From positions 372,001-436,000 of the forward strand of contig NZ_CAIJDP010000060.1 of NCBI RefSeq assembly GCF_903819435.1: a stretch of DNA of 64,000 nucleotides, written 5' to 3'. Position 1 is the stretch's first letter. Each line of letters starts with the position of its first letter. The notes beneath the pieces are model-generated. The model was not told the origin of the DNA. It saw only the letters and a list, made by a program, of their open reading frames with translations, and ran no database searches. Positions 41,497-50,339 of this stretch are shown piece after piece. The DNA comes from Flavobacterium salmonis. Lineage in GTDB: Bacteria; Bacteroidota; Bacteroidia; Flavobacteriales; Flavobacteriaceae. The position numbers and the translations under genes were made by a program.

Positions 41497-42162
41497 TTAG
41501 GATTTTATAACCCACATCAAAACTTTTTTATGCTGTTTTAGTATTTCATCGATTTCCTTCATACTTTCATTAGAAACAGCCGGACAGCCCCAGCCTTCAG
41601 GAGTTCCCTCTGGATAAACTTCATTCTCAGGAATAGCTTCCCAGGAATGCAGGACTATAGCACGTTTTGCCGAATTTGAGTTCGATTTATCTTTCCCCTG
41701 CAAGACATAATTTACTTTAATCCCCCATTGACTTACGCCTCGGTTCAATATGACATATTTACCTGTAGACGAGCAATGCGAATCGAATTCATTACTGATT
41801 ACCGGATTTTCTTTGGACTCTGTTCCGCCCCAACGATTATCAGCACAACCATGACTTACCATATACGATTTTACAACAGCATTTTTATTGAAATCATAAA
41901 TAAAAAAGCGCTTTAAACCTGAATGTACGCCTAAATCAATCAGAATAAATTTGTCCAGATTCAGGTTATTCAACTTACAATATTGCTTTGCTTCTTTGTA
42001 ATAATTGTCATAATTAATTTCAAATCTTGGCTTTTCTTTTGAAACTATTTCGCTTGTCAGTTCATTTTCAGAAACAGTCATTACTTTATTTTCTTTATTA
42101 CAAGAAAATCCGAAGACACAAAACAGTACGAAGATTAAATAATTTTTAATTATAGTTTTCAT
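41497..42162 (-). CDS. L,D-transpeptidase-like lipoprotein (YkuD_2)
   Basis: The 221-residue protein has a lipoprotein signal peptide (YLIFVLFCVFGFSC, Cys21) and a murein L,D-transpeptidase catalytic domain of the YkuD_2 type (about 60-221). The catalytic segments are FFIYDFNKNAVVKSYMVSHG, KENPVISNEFDSHCSSTGKY, AIVLHSWEAIPENE and the cysteine motif EGWGCPAVSNESM. The enzyme should form or edit 3-3 cross-links in peptidoglycan or attach proteins to it. I chose the ATG at 42160-42162; the longer upstream frame lacks a signal peptide. Its start overlaps the end of the preceding gene by 17 bases, so translation is probably coupled. Confidence 0.87.
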   Translation of the reverse strand: MKTIIKNYLIFVLFCVFGFSCNKENKVMTVSENELTSEIVSKEKPRFEINYDNYYKEAKQYCKLNNLNLDKFILIDLGVHSGLKRFFIYDFNKNAVVKSYMVSHGCADNRWGGTESKENPVISNEFDSHCSSTGKYVILNRGVSQWGIKVNYVLQGKDKSNSNSAKRAIVLHSWEAIPENEVYPEGTPEGWGCPAVSNESMKEIDEILKQHKKVLMWVIKS

Positions 42163-42745
42163 CCTGACAAATAACTTGGTTATTAAAAAAAGCATTAAAC
42201 ATTTTAAATTCCCCCAAATATGAATCTTGAAAACTAATATCATCTATAATGTTATTCATTATTCCTTCAGGGAATTTGGTATATGACAGCTTTTCTTCTA
42301 TGATTTTTTCAATATCTAAAGCTAAATCTTTGATTTTTCTACAATCTTGATTTTCTTTTTCCAATTCTTCAAGCCTTGATTTTGAAATAAAGATTTGATT
42401 AGTATGAATTGTAGTTTTAACTACATAATAAGGAATTAAAATACTCATATACAAAGTGATTGAACAAAGTTCACCATCTTCAACAACAGTCAAAAGAAAT
42501 GTATAACACCGATCCTGCAAATCCAGTCTGGAAAAATCCTCAAAGTCTTTCAAAACCAAATCTTTACCAAATTCTTCTTTAATAGTATTTCGTGTTTTTT
42601 GACTTTCATCAGAATCAAAAAAATCTATTATTGATTGTAGTCTTTTATATTCTGAAGTTTCTAAGTACAATTCTTGCTGATTCCATGGACATATATTTTT
42701 AGGATAATATAAATATGCCAAACTTTTTAAAACTTCAGTTATCAT
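42146..42745 (-). CDS. Hypothetical protein upstream of the L,D-transpeptidase
   Basis: This 199-residue, acidic protein has no signal peptide and no family I recognise. A central hydrophobic stretch (CSITLYMSILIPYYVVKTTI, about 93-112) may be buried core. A predicted coiled coil (SRLEELEKENQDCRKIKDLA) follows. It overlaps the transpeptidase start by 17 bases, so the two are probably cotranscribed. It could be an immunity-like or accessory factor, but nothing in the sequence shows that. Confidence 0.6.
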   Translation of the reverse strand: MITEVLKSLAYLYYPKNICPWNQQELYLETSEYKRLQSIIDFFDSDESQKTRNTIKEEFGKDLVLKDFEDFSRLDLQDRCYTFLLTVVEDGELCSITLYMSILIPYYVVKTTIHTNQIFISKSRLEELEKENQDCRKIKDLALDIEKIIEEKLSYTKFPEGIMNNIIDDISFQDSYLGEFKMFNAFFNNQVICQDENYN

Positions 42746-42830
42746 ATCTTAATAGTAAAAGATTATAAAAACCAAATATATTCTTTTGTAACAAAGAAAG
42801 AAAAGTATTGCTTAAGTATTTCGATATAAA

Positions 42831-42860
42831 AAAACCTGCTCAAATAAACGAACAGGTTTT
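42831..42860 (-). terminator. Terminator of clpX
   Basis: AAAACCTG (42831-42838) pairs with CAGGTTTT (42853-42860) and an A run on the left reads as T on the minus strand. It lies 20 bases past the clpX stop codon. Confidence 0.8.
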
Positions 42861-42879
42861 AGAAAAATAGTATTTTAAA

Positions 42880-44112
42880 TTATGAAGCAATTTCCATACG
42901 CTTCAATAAATTTTTACTCAGCGTATGCTCTGCATAATCTTTATCTATTGATAAAACTTTATCGTCAGAACTTGGCAATTCATACATAGCATCAGTTAAA
43001 ATTGCTTCACATAACGAACGCAATCCTCGTGCGCCTAATTTATATTCTAATGCTTTGTCTACAATAAAATCTAAAGCTTCATCTGTAATACTAAATTCCA
43101 CTTCATCCATTAAAAACAACTTCTGATATTGTTTTACCAATGCGTTTTTAGGCTGCGTTAAAATGGCTCTTAATGTTTCTCTGTCTAAAGGATCCATGTG
43201 CGTTAAAACCGGTAAACGACCTATAATCTCCGGAATCAATCCAAAGTCTTTAATGTCTTTCGGAATAATGTATTGCAGTAAATTATCTTTGTCTATGTTG
43301 TCAGCATTTTTAGACGTCGAGTACCCAACAGCCTGACGATTGAGACGTTTAGAGATAATGCGTTCAACTCCATCAAAAGCTCCTGCTGCAATAAACAGGA
43401 TATTTTGAGTATTCACCTCAACAAATTTCTGATCAGGATGCTTACGGCCACCTTTTGGCGGTACATTCACAACGGTCCCTTCTAATAATTTAAGTAAAGC
43501 CTGCTGCACACCTTCTCCCGAAACGTCTCGTGTTATAGACGGATTGTCGCTTTTTCGGGCGATTTTATCAATTTCGTCAATAAATACGATTCCTCTTTCG
43601 GCTTTGGTTACATCATAATCAGCAGCTTGCAGTAAACGAGTCAAAATACTTTCAACATCTTCTCCTACGTAACCTGCTTCTGTAAGCACAGTTGCATCAA
43701 CGATTGCTAAAGGAACGTCCAGCATTTTTGCAATGGTTTTTGCTACTAATGTTTTTCCTGTTCCTGTCTGCCCCACCATTATGATGTTACTTTTTTCAAT
43801 CTCTACTTCATCGTCTAATTGCTGCTGCATTAAACGTTTGTAGTGATTGTAAACCGCCACTGACATCACTTTTTTCGTCTGATCCTGACCGATAACGTAT
43901 TGATCTAAGAAAGCTCTAATCTCTTTTGGTTTCTTTAAAATTAGATCCCCAACCAATTTTGAGCTCCCGCTTGATTTTAATTCTTCTAAAACAATTCCGT
44001 GTGCCTGTTCAATACATTTATCACAAATGTGTGCATTAATCCCCGCAATTAATAAATTAGTTTCTGGCTTTTTTCTTCCACAAAACGAACATTCTAATAC
44101 TACTTTTGCCAT
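42880..44112 (-). CDS. clpX: ClpX, ATPase subunit of ClpXP protease
   Basis: The 410-residue protein unfolds substrates for ClpP. The N-terminal zinc finger is CSFCGRK with C8 and C11 and CDKC with C30 and C33. The AAA+ domain has Walker A GQTGTGKT, the Walker B region [14 protein letters not shown], the pore loop with GYVGEDVES, and arginine-bearing RGLRSL near the sensor 2 region. I chose the ATG at 44110-44112 (MAKVVLEC); a TTG eight codons upstream is in frame but unlikely. clpP lies directly upstream on the same strand, then tig, a common gene order. Confidence 0.97.
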   Translation of the reverse strand: MAKVVLECSFCGRKKPETNLLIAGINAHICDKCIEQAHGIVLEELKSSGSSKLVGDLILKKPKEIRAFLDQYVIGQDQTKKVMSVAVYNHYKRLMQQQLDDEVEIEKSNIIMVGQTGTGKTLVAKTIAKMLDVPLAIVDATVLTEAGYVGEDVESILTRLLQAADYDVTKAERGIVFIDEIDKIARKSDNPSITRDVSGEGVQQALLKLLEGTVVNVPPKGGRKHPDQKFVEVNTQNILFIAAGAFDGVERIISKRLNRQAVGYSTSKNADNIDKDNLLQYIIPKDIKDFGLIPEIIGRLPVLTHMDPLDRETLRAILTQPKNALVKQYQKLFLMDEVEFSITDEALDFIVDKALEYKLGARGLRSLCEAILTDAMYELPSSDDKVLSIDKDYAEHTLSKNLLKRMEIAS

Positions 44113-44136
44113 TCTATATAAGTTACTAAGCTGCAA

Positions 44137-44188
44137 AGATACTAAGTTTCTGAGATTTTGTTATTTAAAGCTCAAAAACTTAGTATCT
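44137..44188. repeat. Inverted repeat in the clpP-clpX gap
   Basis: AGATACTAAGTTT (44137-44149) pairs with AAACTTAGTATCT (44176-44188). Related CTAAG/CTTAG units occur beside it. The pattern resembles dispersed Flavobacterium repeats that contain TTACTAAG and CTTAGTATCTT. Confidence 0.6.
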
Positions 44189-44223
44189 TATTACATCTTA
44201 TAAATTTTGTTTCAAGTTTTTAA

Positions 44224-44252
44224 GTTTCAGATTAACTAAAGAAATCTGAAAC
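44224..44252 (-). terminator. Hairpin after clpP
   Basis: GTTTCAGATT pairs with AATCTGAAAC around nine bases, just past the clpP stop codon. On the minus strand the following bases include a T-rich stretch (TTAAAAACTTG), so termination is probably partial and clpX may also be read through. Confidence 0.45.
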
Positions 44253-44265
44253 CTGAAACTAATTT

Positions 44266-44940
44266 TTAGCTTCTTCTCAATACTTCATCAATCATACCAT
44301 ATTCTTTAGCTTCATCGGCTTTCATCCAGTAATCACGCTCACTGTCTTTATGTACTTTATCAAAAGTCTGACCGGAATGCTGTGAAATAATATGATATAA
44401 TTCATCTTTCAATTTCAACATTTCGCGTAAGTTGATTTCCATATCTGTTGCAACACCTTGCGCTCCTCCTGAAGGCTGGTGAATCATAACTCTTGAATGT
44501 GGCAATGCAGAACGTTTTCCTGCAGCTCCTGCACATAATAAAACAGCACCCATTGACGCTGCCATACCTGTACAAATTGTAGCCACATCCGGTTTAATGT
44601 ACTGCATGGTATCATAAATCCCTAAACCTGCGTAAACGCTTCCTCCCGGAGAGTTTAAATAAATCTGAATATCTTTTGAAGCATCAGCACTTTCTAAGAA
44701 AAGTAATTGTGCTTGAACGATATTAGCGATTTGATCGTCAATACCTGTTCCTAAAAAGATAATCCTGTCCATCATTAATCTGGAAAAAACATCTAATTGA
44801 GAAATATTCAACTGACGCTCTTCTATAATATATGGAGTCATATTAGTTGGGTTCATTGCCGCTATGATTTTGTCATAGTACATTGCGTTTACTCCCTGGT
44901 GCTTTGTAGCAAATTTTTTGAATTCTTTACCGTAGTTCAT
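44266..44940 (-). CDS. clpP: ClpP protease subunit
   Basis: The 224-residue serine protease has the catalytic S129 in GMAASMGAVL and H154 in VMIHQPSGG. The third residue is an Asp in the HKDSERD segment near 197-203. The hydrophobic N-terminal axial loop follows a roughly 25-residue extension (MNYGKEFKKFATKHQGVNAM) that may be a cleaved propeptide. It forms the ClpXP chamber with the neighbouring clpX product. The start codon is ATG at 44938-44940. Confidence 0.97.
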   Translation of the reverse strand: MNYGKEFKKFATKHQGVNAMYYDKIIAAMNPTNMTPYIIEERQLNISQLDVFSRLMMDRIIFLGTGIDDQIANIVQAQLLFLESADASKDIQIYLNSPGGSVYAGLGIYDTMQYIKPDVATICTGMAASMGAVLLCAGAAGKRSALPHSRVMIHQPSGGAQGVATDMEINLREMLKLKDELYHIISQHSGQTFDKVHKDSERDYWMKADEAKEYGMIDEVLRRS

Positions 44941-45253
44941 ATTTTTAGTTTAAAAGTTTGAAAGTCTAAAGTCTGAAAATGACTTTAAACGAATCAAACA
45001 AAGTTCATACCTTTTTATAAATGATGTCAATTTGTCTTCTTTTTATATTTCATAAGTTTTGAAATTTATGAAATAAAAATTTAAACCATAAGCTTAAAAT
45101 TTAAAAAAAGAGCGTCAAAAATCATCTTTTTGACGCTCAAATATAACTATTTTTTATCTTTCAATATCTGGAATAAAATCTTAAAGTTAGAAATAAACTA
45201 ATAAATCTCTACTTCACAACTTTTGACTTTACAACTTTTACTTTCGACTAAAT
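44941..45253. other. AT-rich gap between tig and clpP
   Basis: The gap holds the tig terminator (45110-45138). Near 45215-45245 it holds ACAACTTTTGACTTTACAAC-like repeats, with AAAGTTTGAAAGTCTAAAGTC near 44950-44972; both kinds recur in Flavobacterium intergenic DNA. No gene was found. Confidence 0.4.
45110..45138 (-). terminator. Terminator of tig
   Basis: GAGCGTCAAAAA pairs with TTTTTGACGCTC around a five-base loop; on the minus strand the stem is followed by seven T. It lies 115 bases past the tig stop codon. Confidence 0.85.
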
Positions 45254-46579
45254 TTATTCTCCGTAAGACGCAGCAATAAATTCATCATAAGTAACTTCTT
45301 TTGTTGTTGGATTTGCTTTTTCTTTAAACAAATCTAACAATTTAGCTGCTACAACCTGCTCAGAAAGTCTTTTTACTTCTTCCTGGTTAGATAAAACTCT
45401 GGCTACAATTCCTTCTACTTCTTCAGTAGTTGGATTTGTCTGTCCAAACTGAGCCATTTGCTGTCTGATTGCGTTTGATGTAAAAGCTTTCAAATCTTCA
45501 AATGTAATTTGGATATTGCTTTGAGCCATTGCTTTTCCTTCAATCAATTGAAAACGTAAACCTTTTTCAGATCTTGTGTATTCAAGTTCAGCTTCTTCTG
45601 CAGAAAGTTTTTTCTCTCCAACAGTCTGCAACCATTTCTTTAGGAATTCAGCCGGCAAATCGAATTTTGTGTTTTCGATTAAGAAATCCTGAACGTCCAA
45701 TAATAATTTTTGATCAGCCTGCTGTGCGAATTGAGCTTCTGCATCTTCTTTAATTTTAGCTTTCAAATCTTCAAGAGAAGCTACTTTTCCTTCACCAAAA
45801 AGTTTGTCAAATAACTCCTGGTTCAATTCTGCTGGCTCAGAAACATTAATTGCTTCGATTGTAAAAGTTACATCAACTGCTAAATCATGTACATTATCGT
45901 GACCTACTTTTAAGTAATCCATTAATTGGTGATCATCTTCAAATAAGCCTTTTGTATTTACAGTAACTACATCCCCAACTTCTTTACCGATAAACAAATC
46001 AGCTGTTTTTTTATCTTTGAAAACTGACAATGATAAAGTTGTTTTGTTTTCAATTCCGTTCTCTACATTTGCGAAAGTTCCTGTAACATCAGAATCTGCA
46101 GTAACTTTTTCAACAGGGTTTGCTTTTCCAAATTGTTTTTGGATACGCTCAACTTGTCCGTCGATTAGTTTATCATCAGCAGTAACGATATATTTTACGA
46201 TATTGTTTTTAGCTTCTAAATCAATTTCGAAATTTGGCGCTAAACCAATTTCGTATTCAAAAGTTAACTCTTCAGCATCCCAGTCGAAGTTTTCATTTTC
46301 TTTAGCAATAGGAGTACCCAAAAGATTTAATCTTTCAGACTGAATAAAACGCTCTAAAGCCAAATCAACTACTTTTTTAATTTCTTCTTGCTTAATACCT
46401 TTTCCGTATTGTTTTTCAACAAGATCTTTAGGCACCTGTCCTTTTCTAAATCCTTTAACTTGTGCCAAAGGCAATTTTTCGTTTATTCTTTTTGCTACCT
46501 GACCTTTGTAATCCATATGAACAACGTTCAATACAATTGTCTCGTTTACAGCGTCTATTGCTACTCTTTTAATATCCAT
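45254..46579 (-). CDS. tig: Trigger factor
   Basis: The 441-residue chaperone binds the ribosome exit tunnel through its N-terminal domain. The ribosome-binding signature appears as KGFRKGQVPKDLV (about 40-52), followed by YGKGIKQEEIKKVV. The middle FKBP-like PPIase domain is reduced or degenerate in this family of Bacteroidetes proteins, as it is here (about 160-245). The C-terminal helical chaperone domain covers residues 250-435. The N-terminus MDIKRVAIDAVNETI is typical. The tig-clpP-clpX order is conserved in many bacteria. Confidence 0.94.
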   Translation of the reverse strand: MDIKRVAIDAVNETIVLNVVHMDYKGQVAKRINEKLPLAQVKGFRKGQVPKDLVEKQYGKGIKQEEIKKVVDLALERFIQSERLNLLGTPIAKENENFDWDAEELTFEYEIGLAPNFEIDLEAKNNIVKYIVTADDKLIDGQVERIQKQFGKANPVEKVTADSDVTGTFANVENGIENKTTLSLSVFKDKKTADLFIGKEVGDVVTVNTKGLFEDDHQLMDYLKVGHDNVHDLAVDVTFTIEAINVSEPAELNQELFDKLFGEGKVASLEDLKAKIKEDAEAQFAQQADQKLLLDVQDFLIENTKFDLPAEFLKKWLQTVGEKKLSAEEAELEYTRSEKGLRFQLIEGKAMAQSNIQITFEDLKAFTSNAIRQQMAQFGQTNPTTEEVEGIVARVLSNQEEVKRLSEQVVAAKLLDLFKEKANPTTKEVTYDEFIAASYGE

Positions 46580-46607
46580 CTTCTTCTTTAATTTACATAA
46601 TAAAATT

Positions 46608-46638
46608 GGGTTGCAAAATTATAAAATTTTTGCAACCC
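46608..46638 (-). terminator. Hairpin over the tig promoter region
   Basis: GGGTTGCAAAA (46608-46618) pairs with TTTTGCAACCC (46628-46638). Inside it, on the minus strand, TAATTTTG (46614-46621) matches the -7 consensus, so one segment could end the upstream transcript and also hold the tig promoter. Confidence 0.55.
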
Positions 46639-46691
46639 AACCAAGTTTTTAATGTATTGTATTTGAAGCGTTTTTAGAGTACTTCGCATTT

Positions 46692-47039
46692 TTATTTTTT
46701 ATCGTCTCCTAATATTTTATAAGTTATAGATTGCAGTACAGACAAAATAACACTGAAAATTAATGCTGTCAAAAACGAATCGACTGCAAAACCTCCAACT
46801 ATTTTGGTACACAACAAAATAATAACAGCATTGATAACGAGTAAAAACAAACCAAGAGTCACAACTGTCACAGGAAGAGTCAGGAGAACCAAAATTGGTT
46901 TTATAAACATATTCAGCAGTCCTAAAACTACTGCAACAATTACGGCGGTAGCAAAACTGGCAACGTGAACCCCGGACAAAAGGTTTGATAACAATACAAC
47001 CAAAGCTGCAGTAACGAAGAGTCTAAGTAATAATTTCAT
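46692..47039 (-). CDS. Small membrane protein of the phage_holin_4_2/YvlD family
   Basis: The 115-residue protein has four predicted membrane helices (about 3-20, 28-49, 52-74, 86-106). The middle repeat GLLNMFIKPILVLLTLPVTV and GLFLLVINAVIILL matches the family signature N-x-x-x-K-P-x-L-x-x-L-T-L-P. It is an inner membrane protein of unknown role. The family name is historical and a holin function is not implied. It is followed by tig and preceded by the esterase gene. Confidence 0.9.
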   Translation of the reverse strand: MKLLLRLFVTAALVVLLSNLLSGVHVASFATAVIVAVVLGLLNMFIKPILVLLTLPVTVVTLGLFLLVINAVIILLCTKIVGGFAVDSFLTALIFSVILSVLQSITYKILGDDKK

Positions 47040-47087
47040 GGTTTTTTCTGGTTTAAAAATTCAATTAAAAGTTTTAAAATTATTAAA

Positions 47088-47852
47088 TTAAGATTTCAAA
47101 AATGCACTAGTGAGCTCAAAAAACATTTTAGGGTTTTCAGCATGAAGCCAATGTCCTGCATTAGGAATCGTCTCTATTTTTAAATCCGGAAAATGTTCCA
47201 AAATATGATCAATATCCGTATCTAAAACATAACCTGAATTTCCGCCACGAATGAACAAAGCCGGCTTATCAAAAACCAAACCTTCCGCCAAAGGCTTTCC
47301 TATAGCATCCAGATTATTATTAAAAACCTGAAGATTAAACCTGAAAGCCAATTGACCAGGCTCTTTCCAATATAAATTTTTCAATAAAAACTGACGTGTT
47401 CCAAAATCAGGAACGTATTGTGCTACAATTTCTTCAACATCATTTCGGCTTGGCTTTACAGAAAAATCAACAGCATTTAATCCCGCTAAAATATCCTGAT
47501 GATGTTGTTTGTAGAATTTTGGTCCAATATCGGCTACAATCAATTTATCAACCAAATCCGGATGCGTAGTCGCGAAAAGCATTGCTACTTTTCCGCCCAT
47601 TGAATGCCCGAGAATATCAATATTTGACAATTGATTTGCCTGACAATATTCGAACACATCCTGAACCATGGCTTCATAACTCCATTCATCCGAATGAAAA
47701 CTGCGTCCATGATTCCTTAAATCTAAAATATGAACCTGAAATCCGGCTTCTACATATTGTCCGGCAAGTGTTTTCCAGTTATCTGACATTCCGAGAAAAC
47801 CATGCATAATAACAAATGGTTTTCCTTCGCCTTCTATTTTTGAATACAGCAT
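47088..47852 (-). CDS. Alpha/beta-fold hydrolase (YbfF-like esterase)
   Basis: The 254-residue cytoplasmic enzyme has the nucleophile elbow LGHSMGGKVA with S84, the oxyanion segment IMHGFLGMSDNWKTLA (15-30), the strand DLRNHGRS (44-51), and a catalytic histidine in PNAGHWLHAENP near the C-terminus. The acid is probably in the GNSGYVLDTD region. It resembles E. coli YbfF, a short-chain acyl esterase or thioesterase. Substrate unknown. Confidence 0.9.
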   Translation of the reverse strand: MLYSKIEGEGKPFVIMHGFLGMSDNWKTLAGQYVEAGFQVHILDLRNHGRSFHSDEWSYEAMVQDVFEYCQANQLSNIDILGHSMGGKVAMLFATTHPDLVDKLIVADIGPKFYKQHHQDILAGLNAVDFSVKPSRNDVEEIVAQYVPDFGTRQFLLKNLYWKEPGQLAFRFNLQVFNNNLDAIGKPLAEGLVFDKPALFIRGGNSGYVLDTDIDHILEHFPDLKIETIPNAGHWLHAENPKMFFELTSAFLKS

Positions 47853-48048
47853 ACTTATGTTTTTTAAACTTCTTACAAAGGTAAAAAAGTTATTTTATTA
47901 ACAGAAGGATAATAATTATGGTAAAATTATTTTATTAGAAAAAAGTTTACATTTTTAAGATTAAGCGTACATAATAAATAATTCAAAATTGTATATTCGC
48001 ACTTTTAAAAATTAAATTTGATTTAAACTTATTAATTAAAAACATCCC

Positions 48049-49431
48049 ATGATTAAAAAATTATTTTTATTATCAGTAATTGTTTCTCAACTAACAATCT
48101 CATGTTCTAGTGATGATGATCAAAAAAGTACAAGTGACCAAAGTTTAGCTGAACAAATTGCGAATATTGTTAAACAGCCATATTCTAAATTAACACCTAG
48201 TGAACAAAAGGTGAAGTTAGAAGTCGAAGCTAACGAAATGCTTGTTCAATTAGATAAGACTAAAAAATTAAATGCAATAGATGCTATTGAAAATTTAAGC
48301 AGACTATTAGACATTAATTCTGTTGATGTTTTCGGTGGAAAAAATGGTAATGAAGTTGAAGACATCCTAAATATTTCAGGTATATATGGTATTTATACAT
48401 GGAATAATACTCAAAAAATATGGGTAAAAACTGCTTCATCAACAGAATTAAAATTTGTTTTCCCTGCAAAAGAATCATTAACTGCAAATAATGCAACTTT
48501 ATCTGTAAAAAGTACATCTTCTGATATAAAAGTAAATATTACTGATACATACGGAAGCCAGTTTTATAATTTTGAAACTGGACAATACGAAGTTATTACG
48601 GATGATGTAAATGATCAAATCTTTTTACCTTCATCAGCTGATGCCTTTCTGGCAATTGACAATACTACCGTAGCTACATTTACGCAAACTGCAAAATATT
48701 CTAACGGAAAAGAAGTTCCTGATGAATTTGCGTATAAAATGGCATTAAACGAAGGTTATACTTGGGAAATGAGTGGTACAAAAGCTACTGAAAACACTTC
48801 AAAAGCCAACCTTACTTACAACGGAAAAAATTTACTTTCGTTCAATGCAGGTAGCACTGCAAGCATTGATGCATTATTAAACGATGATGAATTGACTCAA
48901 TATAGAGGAAAAGCGAATGGATTAGTGCAGATTTTAGACAATTTTGTTATTGTTGCTGATATGGATTTGGCTACTGCCGCATCAGATGAAGCTGCTTTAG
49001 AAAATACCGTAAAATATCCAGATTATCCAGACTATGATAATCCTAAAGCTGATTTTAAAGCATTTTATACAGCTGTAAATACTTACAGACAAAAAAATTC
49101 TGAAGGAAGTGCAGCCAATTTCAGTAAAAATTCTAAACTTATCTTAGTTTCTAAAAAAGATGGTACTAAAATAGCTGACATTGTTTTACATTCTGAAAAA
49201 TCAACTGATTCTCACACATTCAACCTGCCTAAATGGATGACAAGTAATGGAGGATATTGGTCATGGGAGAGTGAAGAAGGCGAGCCGTTTACAGAAGAAT
49301 ACTATAATGAGGTTTATTATTTAAAATTCAGCGATAAAACCGAAGTAGAAATGGGAGCTTATTTCTCTACAGGATTTGAAAATTTTGAAGCTAAATTTGA
49401 AGATTTTATAAAAGCTTTTGAAAAAAAATAA
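48049..49431 (+). CDS. Surface lipoprotein with export-signal-like N-terminus
   Basis: The 460-residue protein has a lipoprotein signal peptide (LLSVIVSQLTISC) and an acidic tetrad directly after the cysteine (SSDDDQ). In Flavobacterium johnsoniae and Capnocytophaga, an acidic stretch at this position acts as the lipoprotein export signal to the cell surface. An alpha-helical region follows (about 30-95, with SLAEQIANIVKQPYSKLTPS), then a large Ser/Thr/Asn-rich beta region. I do not recognise a family. It stands alone between its own promoter region and a convergent terminator. Confidence 0.75.
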   Translation: MIKKLFLLSVIVSQLTISCSSDDDQKSTSDQSLAEQIANIVKQPYSKLTPSEQKVKLEVEANEMLVQLDKTKKLNAIDAIENLSRLLDINSVDVFGGKNGNEVEDILNISGIYGIYTWNNTQKIWVKTASSTELKFVFPAKESLTANNATLSVKSTSSDIKVNITDTYGSQFYNFETGQYEVITDDVNDQIFLPSSADAFLAIDNTTVATFTQTAKYSNGKEVPDEFAYKMALNEGYTWEMSGTKATENTSKANLTYNGKNLLSFNAGSTASIDALLNDDELTQYRGKANGLVQILDNFVIVADMDLATAASDEAALENTVKYPDYPDYDNPKADFKAFYTAVNTYRQKNSEGSAANFSKNSKLILVSKKDGTKIADIVLHSEKSTDSHTFNLPKWMTSNGGYWSWESEEGEPFTEEYYNEVYYLKFSDKTEVEMGAYFSTGFENFEAKFEDFIKAFEKK

Positions 49432-49446
49432 TTTTTCAAAAAAATT

Positions 49447-49484
49447 AACAAAGCCGATTTGAACTACTTCAAATCGGCTTTGTT
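49447..49484. terminator. Bidirectional terminator overlapping a stop codon
   Basis: A 17-bp perfect stem (49447-49463 with 49468-49484) around CTAC lies between convergent genes. The last codons of the DUF4249 gene (KPI and its stop, 49469-49471) lie within the right arm. Confidence 0.88.
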
Positions 49485-50335
49485 TTTTTGGGAGGTGTTC
49501 TTACAATTATCGTACTCTGCCCATATCCAGCCCAAATACCTATTCCTCCTTTTATATTTGATTTTAAACTTGTATTGGATGGATAAATTGGATTTTTGCT
49601 GTTGACAATTTCATTTTGCCAGCTATTCCAGAAATCCAGTGCCTCTTTGCTTTGAGTTCTTAATTTTACATAAATTAAATCTCCATCGGCAAAATAAGGC
49701 GTGAACTTTGTTTTCGGAAAAAGTAAAATTCCTCTGTTTATTTGCATTGAAACCGCTGATTCGCTAAAGTTTTTATCTTCTAAATTGCCATAAAATGCAG
49801 GAACAAAAATGGATTCTTCTGTATCAATTTTTGTAGCAAGCTGATAATAGTTTTTCTCTTCTAAAGGATCATCAAATTTTACAAAAATATAACCCGTTGT
49901 ATCTGTTGCGTTCTTTTTTATATACTCAGCACTTTTAAGCGCAACGGTTTTAGGTATTATTGTTACGGCCTCGACAACACGGCTTAAATATTCTATTTTT
50001 AACGAATATTGCTTTCCTGCTTCTCCTTTTAAAGTCGATCCAAAATACATAAATGGTGGCACTCTGTTTTTGTCATTTTTAACTCTTAAAACCTCAGAAG
50101 TCTTACCATCAGAAATCGTAATTTTTGCAGATCGAATGACATGATTTAAAACATTGGTAGAATCAATTACATCTGTAACCGGAATACTAGTCGAAAGCAT
50201 AACCTGAGCATAATCTCCTTCTTCTACCCAGCCTTCAACTACAATTCTGGATTCGACACTTGCCTGTTCGCTAAAATTATCCTGAGAACAACTTACTATT
50301 ATTAAAGTAAAAAGAAATAATATATGTTTTTTCAT
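49469..50335 (-). CDS. DUF4249 lipoprotein
   Basis: The 288-residue protein has a lipoprotein signal peptide (KKHILFLFTLIIVSC, Cys16) followed by SQDNF. The DUF4249 domain follows (about 25-230): ESRIVVEGWVEEGDYAQVML, then SAKITISDGKTSEVLRV, SLKIEYLSRVVEAVTIIP and FVKFDDPLEEKNYYQLA. DUF4249 genes commonly pair with a TonB receptor, as here. That suggests a surface or periplasmic lipoprotein partner like SusD, but the ligand is unknown. Its stop codon lies inside the bidirectional terminator stem. The gap from the receptor gene is four bases. Confidence 0.92.
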   Translation of the reverse strand: MKKHILFLFTLIIVSCSQDNFSEQASVESRIVVEGWVEEGDYAQVMLSTSIPVTDVIDSTNVLNHVIRSAKITISDGKTSEVLRVKNDKNRVPPFMYFGSTLKGEAGKQYSLKIEYLSRVVEAVTIIPKTVALKSAEYIKKNATDTTGYIFVKFDDPLEEKNYYQLATKIDTEESIFVPAFYGNLEDKNFSESAVSMQINRGILLFPKTKFTPYFADGDLIYVKLRTQSKEALDFWNSWQNEIVNSKNPIYPSNTSLKSNIKGGIGIWAGYGQSTIIVRTPPKKTKPI

Positions 50336-50339
50336 CTTT

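Noticed and set aside
46692..47039. Phage holin or prophage remnant
   Set aside because: The family name is historical; the surroundings are housekeeping genes with no phage genes.
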